A DNA stretch of 64,000 nucleotides from Arenicola marina. Lineage: Eukaryota > Annelida > Polychaeta > Arenicolidae. Positions 13,501 through 23,800 of this stretch are shown here, in pieces. The position numbers and the translations under genes were made by a program. The DNA is taken from positions 5,258,039 through 5,322,038 of the forward strand of contig OZ025249.1 in assembly GCA_964019135.1 (NCBI GenBank), in the 5' to 3' direction. How positions within the stretch are numbered: position 1 is the stretch's first letter; each line of letters opens with the position of its first letter. Under the pieces are notes generated by a model. The model worked only from the letters and a program-made list of their open reading frames with translations. It did no database searches and was not told the DNA's origin.

Positions 13501-13616
13501 CACCGCCGACCGCCGACCCCTACTACTGTGGCTTCCCCAGACCCCACCCAACCCCCTAAACAATCCACCCACACAGCGGCCAGGTTTTCCTGACCAACAC
13601 CCTGCCTTGTGATAGA
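10516..13616. other. Intergenic, no gene recognised
   Basis: Mixed unique DNA. It includes a short run of about 16-18-bp GGTGAAAGGTATTT-type repeats at 11341-11420 and a CpG-rich patch at 13060-13200 with repeated CGCAAC...GCGCGTTTTTT motifs. A frame at about 13330-13612 begins with plausible coding composition (FNDFAGKDDPEDGY) but runs into a proline-rich, C-run tract. No family was recognised and no gene is called. Confidence 0.45.
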
Positions 13617-14370
13617 TCACGTACAGGGGGGGGGGGGGTATGTTGGCCGAGGTTCAGGGGGGGATAACATGGGGGTAAGTTTGGTGGGGTGACTTGGATT
13701 AATGATGAGAGGCGCCGGATGGGGAGGGTGGGGAGTGGGTGAGGAGGTTAGGTACGGGGCAGGGTAGGGCGGGATGGGGTGCGGCGGTGGGGAGGGTGGG
13801 GAGTGGGTGAGGAGGTTAGGTACGGGGCAGGGTAGGGCGGGATGAGAGGCGCCGGATGGGGAGGGTGGGGAGTGGGTGAGGAGGTTAGGTACGGGGCAGG
13901 GTAGGGCGGGATGGGGTGCGGCGGTGGGGGTGTATGAGGGGATTATGGTAAAGGCCGTGGGAGTCACAGAATAGGGCTGGAGGGTGGCAGGAGGGGGTGG
14001 CGGTGGTGGTGAGGAGTTTAGAGTTAAAGGATGGGGTGGGGTACAAGTGTGTTGGAGGAGGGGAGGGGGTATGGGAGGCCAGATGGGGGCGGGTGAGTGG
14101 GATGGGGACTGACAGGGTGGGGTGGGTGGCAGGGTGGGGTCGGGTGGGGTGGGGTGGGGTGGATGGCATGGTGGGGTGGGGTGGGGTGGATGGCATGGTA
14201 GGGTGGGGTGGGGTAAGTGGAAGAATGACGGGATGGGGTGGGTGGCTGGGTGGGGTGGGTGGAAGGATGACGGGGTGGGGTGGGTGGCAGGATGGGTGGG
14301 CTGGGTCAGGGGCTGACATGGTGGGGGGAGGGAAAGAATGACCGGGTGGGGTGGGTGGCAGGGCGGCGCC
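13617..14370. repeat. G-rich minisatellites
   Basis: The left part (about 13709-13925) has three copies of a 60-75-bp block containing GGGGAGTGGGTGAGGAGGTT and GGTACGGGGCAGGGTAGGGC. The right part (about 14110-14360) has imperfect GGGTGGGGTGGGTGGCAGG units. Proline-rich frames on the - strand are artefacts of base composition. Confidence 0.8.
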
Positions 14371-15504
14371 GACACCACTGGTGCGCGCCGTTCCCGATTG
14401 CGACCTGATGTGGTGCGAAGAAAGATCGTTCAAGCAGAAAGCCCCCGCCTGGGATTATCCAGAGGAGAATATTTCTGATACAGCCGTCGATCGGTCTGGC
14501 TGGCTGGTCGGGCGGATAGGACCTTGAGAGTGTCTAGCGGTGGGATCGGTGAGGGAGGGGTACGGTCTGTGACTACCAGAAGGACGGGTGGAACGTCGGG
14601 GTTGGGGAGGGGGGGGGGGAGGGAGGGGGTGATGAGGGAGGGAGGGGTGGCATGGCGGCTACGGCTCGGCGAAAGTGGCAAAAGAAATTATTTTAGGCTA
14701 CTCCGTTCAGCGTTGGGGAGGAAAAGGCGTTATATGGAAAGTGCCAAGACAGAAGGCTGATTCCAGAGGGTGGAAGGGCTTTCGGGGGAAGTCTGGAGTG
14801 ATGTCTCTCAGTGGTGTGCCACCGCCCCCTTCACCCCCACGCAGCACCCCCACCCTACCTCCACCCCCACTCCTTTACCCCTACTTCCACCCGTCCACCC
14901 CAATAGCATTGTTGGTGGTGCTGAGGTATTGACGCGAGCTCCTTCCGCCTGCGCGGAGAAGCGAAGGCCGTCAGGAGGGAAGTCAAGTGCAACCTTGGCG
15001 CAATGGGCTCCCCCCCCCCGCTCCATAGCACCACCCCCCCCCACCCCAGGCCCCACCCCAGCCACCATCACCTCGCTAGCCGCACCCCACAACGTCTTTC
15101 ACACGTGGTATCACTTTCAATTCACTCCAATGCCACTGGTACTACACCACCGCCGTCGCCGCCCACCCCCCCACACACTCCAACCCCGCCTCGATCCCCA
15201 CCTTGATGCAGTCCAGTTGATGCGCCAGTTGATTTTCCGGTAAGCCAGAAGAAACTGAGATCAGCAAGCGTTGGTCATTGGTGATAGGACGGCAGGAGGC
15301 ACACTGGCATGTGTTTGCCGGCATAATGTGTGGGCAGGTGGAGGTGGGGGAGTCTGGGGGAGGGTGAAGGGGGGTGGGGGTGATTACTAGAAGCATTCGA
15401 ACCTTGTTATGCGATTTTAATCTCGAGTGAGACTGCCGACAGTTCGCCTCGGAGAATCTGGGCCAAGAAACACGAATGAATCTAAGCCCCCTTTCCCCCT
15501 TTCA
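14371..15504. other. Intergenic, no gene recognised
   Basis: A + frame of about 50 codons at 14370-14524 has balanced composition (includes PDCDLMWCEE and KAPAWDYPEE) and could be an exon fragment, but there is no convincing splice donor and no family match. The remainder is C-rich with a G-rich end. No gene called. Confidence 0.4.
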
Positions 15505-17540
15505 CAAGGGCCGAGTTCCCTTTCCCATATCACAGGGGCCGAGTTCCCTTTCCCATATCACAGGGGCCGAGTTCCCTTTCCCATATCACAGGGGCCGAGT
15601 TCCCTTTCCCATATCACAGGGGCCGAGTTCCCTTTCCCATATCACAGGGGCCGAGTTCCCTTTCCCACATCACAGGGGCCGAGTCCCCTTTCCCATATCA
15701 CAGGGGCCGAGTTCCCTTTCCCATATCACAGGGGCCGAGTTCCCTTTCCCATATCACAGGGGCCGAGTTCCCTTTCCCATATCACAGGGGCCGAGTTCCC
15801 TTTCCCACATCACAGGGGCCGAGTCCCCTTTCCCATATCACAGGGGCCGAGTTCCCTTTCCCATATCACAGGGGCCGAGTTCCCTTTCCCATATCACAGG
15901 GGCCGAGTTCCCTTTCCCATATCACAGGGGCCGAGTTCCCTTTCCCATATCACAGGGGCCGAGTTCCCTTTCCCACATCACAGGGGCCGAGTCCCCTTTC
16001 CCATATCACAGGGGCCGAGTTCCCTTTCCCATATCACAGGGGCCGAGTTCCCTTTCCCATATCACAGGGGCCGAGTTCCCTTTCCCATATCACAGGGGCC
16101 GAGTTCCCTTTCCCACATCACAGGGGCCGAGTCCCCTTTCCCATATCACAGGGGCCGAGTTCCCTTTCCCATATCACAGGGGCCGAGTTCCCTTTCCCAT
16201 ATCACAGGGGCCGAGTTCCCTTTCCCATATCACAGGGGCCGAGTTCCCTTTCCCATATCACAGGGGCCGAGTTCCCTTTCCCATATCACAGGGGCCGAGT
16301 TCCCTTTCCCATATCACAGGGGCCGAGTTCCCTTTCCCATATCACAGGGGCCGAGTTCCCTTTCCCACATCACAGGGGCCGAGTCCCCTTTCCCATATCA
16401 CAGGGGCCGAGTTCCCTTTCCCATATCACAGGGGCCGAGTTCCCTTTCCCACATCACAGGGGCCGAGTCCCCTTTCCCATATCACAGGGATCGAGTCTCC
16501 TTTTCCATATCACAGGGACCGAGTCCCCTTTCCCATATCACAGGGGCCGAGTTCCCTTTCCCATATCACAGGGGCCGAGTTCCCTTTCCCATATCACAGG
16601 GGCCGAGTTCCCTTTCCCATATCACAGGGGCCGAGTTCCCTTTCCCATATCACAGGGGCCGAGTTCCCTTTCCCATATCACAGGGGCCGAGTTCCCTTTC
16701 CCATATCACAGGGGCCGAGTTCCCTTTCCCATATCACCGGGGCCGAGTCCCCTTTCCCATATCACCGGAACTGAGTCCCCTTTCCCATATCACAGGGATC
16801 GAGTCTCCTTTTCCATATCACAGGGACCGAGTCCCCTTTCCCATATCACAGAGACCGAGTCCTCTTTCCCATATCACAGAAGCCGAATCCCCTTTCCCAT
16901 ATCACAGGAAGCAAGTCCCATGTCCCATATCACAGGAATCTAGTCCCCTTTTTCATATCACAGGGGCCGAGTCCCCTTTCCCATGTCACAGAAGCCGAGT
17001 CCCCTTTTCCATATCACAGGGGCCGAGTCCTCTTTCCCATATCACAGAAGCCGAATCCCCTTTTCCATATCACAGGGGCCGAGTCCCCGTTCCCATATCA
17101 CAGGGGCCGAGTCCTCTTTCCCATATCACAGGGGCGGAGTGCCCTTTCCCATATCACAGGGGCGGAGTCCCCTTTCCCATATCACAGAAGCCGAATCCCC
17201 TTTCCCATATCACAGGAGGCAAGTCCCATTTCCCATATCACAGGAATCTAGTCCCCTTTCCCATATCACAGGGGCCGAGTCCCCTTTTTCACATCACAAG
17301 AGCCGAGTCCCCTTTCCCATGTCACAGAAGCCGAGTCCCCTTTCCCATGTCACAGAAGCCGAGTCCCCTTTCCCATATCACAGGGGCCGAGTCCCCTTTC
17401 TCACATTACAGGAACCGAGTCCCCTTTCTCACATCACAGAGGCCGAGTCCCCTTTTCCATATCACAGGGACCGAGTCCCCTTTCCCATATCACAGGGACC
17501 GAGTCCCCTTTCCCATATCACAGGAGCCGAGTCCCCTTTC
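15505..17540. repeat. 28-bp satellite, block A
   Basis: About 73 tandem 28-bp monomers (CCGAGTTCCCTTTCCC then ATATCACAGGGG). The first 1 kb is nearly identical from unit to unit, and every 5-6 units a variant with CACATCAC and GAGTCCCC appears (about 15666, 15806, 15974, 16114), giving a higher-order period of 140-168 bp. The right third is more diverged. A monomer of 28 bp lacks stops in all three + frames, so a 743-codon frame is open across it by arithmetic alone. Confidence 0.95.
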
Positions 17541-18011
17541 CAACCTCTCGCTCGTTTCCATGTGGTTGCTTTTCCTAAATATTTGCAGTGGGCGGTGGAC
17601 AAACACATGTTGGTTCCGCGGTCCCTCCTCGGCGGGCCAACGATTGATCTTGGGGTGATGTGTGAGGGAGGGGGAGCCGGGGCTCAGGATGTTGGTCGAT
17701 GAGGAGAACACAAGTTCACCACATGCAATTAGTTAAAACAATAAGGCGACATATATTCATTTAAAAATAACCTTCTCCAACACAACGGTTCTGATTTGTT
17801 CAAATAATTTCCCAACCATACCAGCGATTTCAGGTTGAAAATGAAAACAATGTCAAACAATACCTCGTTGGCGTTAGGTGTAAGCCAAGTAAAGTCAAAT
17901 ATCACGCATAAAACCAGGGTTTGGAGACCCTAAATCGAAACCCCACATCTTTATTGATGCTTGCTGGTTTTTGTAAGTCACTTGTGCAGCTTGTCACACT
18001 GGAAATCAAAA
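17541..18011. other. Spacer right of satellite block A
   Basis: Unique DNA shared with the right flanks of the other 28-bp blocks (29011-29574, 48089-48614, 55707-56030). It contains a short + frame conserved in most copies (FPKYLQWAVDKHMLVPRS), AT-rich DNA, and at the right the GTAAGTCACTTGTGCAGC module that always precedes the next minisatellite. Confidence 0.6.
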
Positions 18012-18354
18012 GCCACCCCGGGCCCGCCACCGCCACCCCGGGTCCACCACAGCCACCCCGGGCCCACCACAGCCACCCCAGGCCCGCCACAGCGACCCCG
18101 GGCCCGCCACAGCCACCCCTGGCCCACCACAGCCACCCCGGGCCCGCCACAGCCACCCCGGGCCCGCCACAGCCACCCTGGGCCCGCCACATCCACCCCG
18201 GGCCCACCACAGCCACCCCGGGACCGCCACAGCCACTCCGGGCCCGCCACAGCCACCCCGGACCCGCCACAGCCACCCCGGGCCCGCCACAGCCACCCCG
18301 GGCCCGCCACAGCCATCCTGGGCCCACCACAGCCACCCCGGGCCCGCCACCGCA
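18012..18354. repeat. 20-bp GC-rich minisatellite (CCACCCCGGGCCCGCCACAG)
   Basis: About 17 units of 20 bp. The same repeat with the same left border (TGGAAATCAAAAGCC) occurs at 48615-49037 in the same orientation and at 58582-58977 inverted. The right border is CGCAGCAATAATTGTAT. Confidence 0.95.
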
Positions 18355-18502
18355 GCAATAATTGTATGCTTTAAAGCAAATGTGACAGGATAATAATAAG
18401 GATATAATATGCAATTTCGCCATAATTTCTCTACTTATTATATAATAAGCTCCAAACCATTGCACACAGTGGGTAGAATAATGTTGAATGCTACAAACAT
18501 CA

Positions 18503-18765
18503 GGGGCCTGAAATGCCGTGGGGGGGTCAATTTTGCCAATTTTTCAGTGTCGCATGTCGATTTTTCACGAGGTTCCTTGGCTAAGGTTAATGTCGCCTTT
18601 CCTGAAATGCCGCTATCTGCGTCGATGTCGCCTTTCCTGAAATGCCGCTATCTGCGTCGATGTCGCTTTGTCAGACTCTTGCTGTCGGAATTTAGGGGTC
18701 ATTGTCTAATGTCGATTTTTCAAATATGCCTGTGTCGTGTGTCGCCATTTACCCATTTCAGACAC
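18503..18765. mobile_element. Small TIR element (MITE), diverged copy
   Basis: Imperfect terminal inverted repeats (GGGGCCTGAAATG at left, CATTTCAGACAC at right). The interior is rich in TGTCGA/TGTCGC words, as in the related copies at 30102-30440 and, in opposite orientation, 25995-26171, 37543-37809 and 60816-61102. No coding capacity. Confidence 0.65.
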
Positions 18766-19375
18766 TTATTATCTCTTGCTGCACTTAGCCACCTTACCAG
18801 GACACAGAATACGTCAGCGCGCCCCCATGCATGGTTTACAGAATACGTCAGCGCGCCCCCATGCATGGTTTACAGAGGAAGATAATGGCGTGGCTCCCAC
18901 CTGCTCCCTCCCCTTCAATATGATTATTTAGAGGGGGGGCGGGGGGCACCCCCGTTAATATGTGACCCAGTCCTCAGAGACCCCTTCCTCCCCCGGTTGT
19001 CAGTTATAGCCCTCACCCTCACCCTAGACATCATAGCAGTGCTTGGTCAGTCTCCTTCATGATCTTGGCACAATAACAGTTAGGATTGTAGTGCCTTTGG
19101 TAGGGGATTTCCATAACATTTGTATCAGTAAAATCAGAAATGTCCGTTGATTTAAAGTGCATAATAATTGGTCCACTATAATATGGTCATTCCGCTGACT
19201 TGCGCCTTCTTAAGCACATCTTTTCCTACCCCAAGAAAATCACTCTTTGTGAACTTGTTGTTGACACAAAATGCACTGACACACAACGGGGGCAATATGG
19301 AAACACAAGGGGGCACTTTGGATTGTGAGCATGACAACAAGGCAGAGAGGAGGGGGGGGGGAGAGATAACAGAGA
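18766..19375. other. Spacer shared with unit B
   Basis: Matches about 30441-30970 in unit B, including the ACGTCAGCGCGCCCCCATGC module, which is tandemly doubled here (about 18820-18876). No gene seen. Confidence 0.5.
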
Positions 19376-19795
19376 TAGCTAGGTGTGTATAACAGAGATA
19401 TTCGGGTGTGTATAGCAGATATCCAGGGGTGTATAACAGAGATAGCTAGGTGTGTATAACAGAGATATTGGGGTGTGTATAGCAGATATCCAGGGGTGTA
19501 TAACAGAGATAGTCGGGTGTGTATAACAGATATCCAGGGGTGTATAACAGAGATAGCTGGGTGTGTATAACAGAGATAGTCGGGTGTGTATAACAGATAT
19601 CCAGGGGTGTATAACAGAGATAGCTGGGTGTGTATGACAGAGATAGACGGCTGTGTATAACAGATATCCAGGGGTGTATAACAGAGATGGCTAGGTTTGT
19701 ATAACAGAGATATTCGGGTGTCTGTAGCAGATATCCAGGGGTGTATAACAGAGATAGCCGGGTGTGTATAACACATATCCCGGTATGTATAACAC
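19376..19795. repeat. 21-23-bp minisatellite near OAS-A 3' end
   Basis: About 19 units of 21-23 bp built on GTGTATAACAGAGATAGC, alternating with a TATAGCAGATATCCAGGG variant. Homologous arrays lie at 31600-31945 and 56031-56350, each just beyond the poly(A) signal of an OAS copy. Confidence 0.9.
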
Positions 19796-19963
19796 ACTGG
19801 TCGGGTGGTATATTTCTCTAGCGATACTTGGCGTTTTCCTACAGTTTTCCATCTTTACGAGTCACGAAGACGTTATTTCTGCTCCAAACACTTTCTTTGC
19901 CGTCACACACCTAGCGAGGCGCATTCAACAACAAACCACAAGGAAATCATTTCAACATTGGTA

Positions 19964-19969
19964 TTTATT
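19964..19969 (-). terminator. Poly(A) signal of OAS-A
   Basis: On the - strand this reads AATAAA, and about 20-35 nt downstream is a GT-rich stretch (CCTTGTGGTTTGTTGTTG), the usual layout of a cleavage/polyadenylation site. It lies about 820 nt after the OAS-A stop codon. The same arrangement is conserved at the other two copies. Confidence 0.65.
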
Positions 19970-20317
19970 CGACTGCATTGTGCTTACATTCGCTGTTCGC
20001 GTCCAAACAAATAAGTTTGAATTATTGACGAACGTCAAATCACTATCGTAAAGCTGATCCCTCAGAACAAATCAAGCAAACAATTATGTTAATATTGGCC
20101 CATGTCTAACTTATGGCATCTTATTACATGTAGATTGCTGTACCCGGAAGGATCTTCAATAACGCATCATTGGTGCATGCTTAGAAAGAATTAACATCAG
20201 TAATATAACCTAATAATAACCTAATAATCATCAAACTGCTGCAGACCAATTAACAATTTTTTTTCCAATCTTGCTGGATATATGGATGCCGTGACGTCAC
20301 TAATAGCGTGCATACTG

Positions 20318-20816
20318 ACGTCATGTGTGCTGTGAAGCCTACCATCCAGCTGTGACAGAGGTCAGTGACGTCATGTGTGTTGTGAATTATACCATCCAGC
20401 TGTGACAGAGGTCAGTGACGTCATGTGTGCTCTGACGCCTACCAGCCAGCTGTGACAGAGGTCAGTGACGTCATGTGTGCTGTGACGCCTACCAGCCAGC
20501 TGTGACAGAGGTCAGTGACGTCATGTGTGCTGTGAAGCCTACCAGCCAGCTCTGACAGAGGTCAGTGACGTCATGTGTGCTGTGACGCCTACCAGCCAGC
20601 TGTGACAGAGGTCAGTGACGTCATGTGTGCTGTGACGCCTACCAGCCAGCTGTGACAGAGGTCAGTGACGTCATGTGTGCTGTGACGCCTACCAGCCAGC
20701 TCTGACAGAGGTCAGTGACGTCATGTGTGCTGCGACGCCTACCAGCCAGCTGTGACAGAGGTCAGTGACGTCATGTGTGCTGCGACGCCTACCAGCCAGC
20801 TCTGACAGAGGTCAGT
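20318..20816. repeat. 50-bp minisatellite in OAS-A 3' UTR
   Basis: About ten 50-bp units, each with the palindrome TGACGTCA and the module ACCAGCCAGCTGTGACAGAG. The last unit overlaps the end of OAS-A exon 6: on the - strand the first unit encodes the final residues (ALTSVRAGW) and the TAG stop. The rest lies between stop codon and poly(A) signal, so it should be transcribed as 3' UTR. Confidence 0.9.
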
Positions 20817-23800
20817 GCGGGGCTTCCCAGCGCCTTTCTCGCTACCTCGGCTACTTCCGGCCAAGCCTTGAATCCGGCCGCGACGTCGTTGAAGGGGTTC
20901 GCGGGATCCAGCACAAAAGGCCTAAGGATTGTAAAGAGGATGTGCAGATGAAGTTTATTGAACCAGCTAAAGGAGCTTTTACATTTCGACGTAACTATTG
21001 ATTAGTGTTAGTGCCTCGGTTGTTTTACGTCAAAGTTAGCGTTGTTTATAGTAGATAAACAAAAATAAGTTTACAGTTTTTTTACTCCACTAAATGACTA
21101 TAAACGCGTTTGTCAAATTAACAAATAAAGTAAGGTCTGACGGGTTTATTTGTTGAATTATTGTATCTGAGCGTTATTTCGGAATTCTCCAATGATGTCA
21201 CGACATTGACAGATGAGCTTGGATGCAGGGCATCTGTCGTCGAGGACGTGTATTTTTCTCCTGGTTAATTGCTTTTCGTTGAGTTCTAGCCAGTGAGCAG
21301 AGAGAATCTGCCTCAATGCAAGAGCCCATGCGTCTGTAGTCCCCTTTGACGTCACCTCACTCTCAGAATTTCAATTGGCAAGTGCGAAACTAAATGGGAA
21401 AGGTATTACCTTATACTTTTTGGAGCGTTATAACTCAAACATATCAGGGAGTAAACACAGAAAAATAATATGAGCTAAAGTTGTTTTGGGGTGGCACCAA
21501 CTATTTAAATAATAAATGACTGAATTGTTCATACGTACAATGAGGTAAAATATTTTTTCATATTTACAGAATCTATATTCGAATTTCGTGTTTCCTTAAA
21601 AACACGACAAATAAACACGTGTGGGCGTAGGGATTTACCTGCGGTTTCTCCTTTGAGACTCCTTGAGGCGGCTGATTTCGCCGGCAAACTCGTGTGCCTG
21701 GTAATTCTCGGTCCACTGAACGTCCAGAGTGTGGTTGTTCGCCAGTGCCTCCATCACGGCCTTGAAGGCACGGGGCAGCTTGAAGGCTCGGTCCAGCTTG
21801 AAGGATTTCAGCTCTCCAGCCTTCTCCCACAGGTGGATGACGATCAGTTCTAACGGATAGGACGTCGGCAGTATGCCTTTTTCTGATCTCCCCTGAAGGT
21901 TAAAGTAAATAATAATGTTAACACTACAGGCGCAGATCCAAGATTTTGAAAATGTCAGGGGTGGATGAGGGGTGGGGGGGGGGGGGGGCGGAGCTCCACT
22001 ATGAGTAGGTTCGAAAATCAGACGACCGGAGCTGAGGAGAGGTGGGGAGTGGGGGGACCCGAAAAAGTTTACGCACAGTTTGCTTGAACAAGGTCGTCGT
22101 CACTCGTGGTCATGTGGTGTTAAGTGCAATATGTTTACAGGAAACCTGGTTATCCGATGATGATGATACTGGCCTGTATGAACTCAATGACTATGTATTA
22201 ATATCACAGGGTAAATACTGTAGTGCGCGTGGAGGCCTGTTGACATATCTCCACAAATCATATGGGTTTACTTACAAAGCAAACCCTGTAAAACCGGACA
22301 TATGGGAAGCGCAATTTATTGAAGGGTCTGGACAGGAAAATGTTGGGAGGTAACATATATTGATGTATCCATGTGACATAAATGAAAATTATGCGACGTT
22401 TTCTCAAGAATTAACTGATGTTATACTTTCATTTGAGAGAAGTAAACCACATAGAGAATGCATTCTAGCAGGTGATTTTAACATAGACCTTTTAAAGATT
22501 TGTGAAAAATCAGCAATTAGCGATTACTTTGATACCATTGTAGCTTGTAGTTTTCTTCCAAAAATCACATTGCCGACTAGACTGTCGCGTAATAGGGGTA
22601 CGTTGATTGATAATTGTCTATATAAGTTAACACCCAGCTCATTAAATACAACAGCTGGCATTATATTGAAAGCTATCTCAGACCATCTCCCGTATTACTT
22701 ATCTTTAGGCATTGGTGTGCGACGCTCAAACAACACGCCCACATATATTAATATAAAAACCAATGATGCACAATCAGTAGAGAAATACAAAACACAAATT
22801 GCCAACGCAGACGCATTAGGTAAAATAGACAGAGACCTATGTGCCGATCCTAACAGTAACTATGAGATCATTGAGGATATAATTACACATGCCAGGGATA
22901 TATGTTTACCAAGCAAGACAGTAAAATTTAATAAGAGAAAACACAAAAAGCCAAACTGGATCACCGCTGGTATTAGCATTTAAGAACAAACTTTATAAAA
23001 AGCTTATAATTGACAGCACCAAACTCCTGTCAATACGATACTCTCAAAACCAATTTTAGGACGTATGAAACCCTACTAAAAAATAGTATTCGATTGGCCA
23101 AAAGATCATGCTTTCGCAAAATGTAAAGGGGACATCCAGACAACTTGGAATGCAATAAGATCCGTCATTAATAGGTCAAACCGAAAGGACAATTTCCCTG
23201 AGCTCTTTAATATTAATGGGAAGCCAACATCTGACCTTTCGGCTATAGCAAATGGCTTTAATGATTTGTTTGGCACCATTGGTACTAAAAGTGCCAGTAA
23301 ATACAATCAGGACCCAAACCAAAATTATACTAGCTATCTAGGCCATCCCTGTAAAAACAAACTGGTGTTTACTTTAATTGACCATAATGTCACTAATAAA
23401 ATAATTGATGAGCTGAAACCTAAGGCTAGTTCTGGGCATGATGACATGTCGATGAAAATGCTAAAACTATTAAAAGCAGATTTAAGTAAGCCAAGTACTC
23501 ACATCATTAGCCAATCAATTTCTACTGGTATATTTCCGGATAAATGAAAACTTGCAAAAGTAGTGCCAGTTTTTAAAAAGGGGGACAAATCTAATATGGA
23601 TAACTATGGGCCAATTTCAATTTTGCCAGCCATATCCAAGGTTTTTGACAAAGTAATCTATAATCAGATGTATGGACACTTTGATCACGAAACCCTGTTT
23701 AATAGTGGTCAGTATGGTTTCCGGAATAAAACGTTTAACCCAATTAGCTACACTAAAATTAATTGATAGAACCATACATAAAATAGATAAAGGGGAGATC

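Noticed and set aside
13617-14433. Proline/histidine-rich - strand frames up to 253 codons
   Set aside because: Low-complexity translation of a G-rich minisatellite with no domain and no splice support.
15427-17658. 743-codon open frame with a 28-residue repeat
   Set aside because: The 28-bp monomer has no stop in any + frame, so three monomers give an 84-nt, 28-codon period without selection. All three frames are open and no start context or splice evidence exists.
19764-20051. 95-codon + frame present in all three units (also 31921-32208, 56323-56610)
   Set aside because: It lies antisense over the OAS poly(A) region and starts inside a minisatellite. By eye, differences among copies are mostly amino-acid-changing, so selection for coding is not evident.
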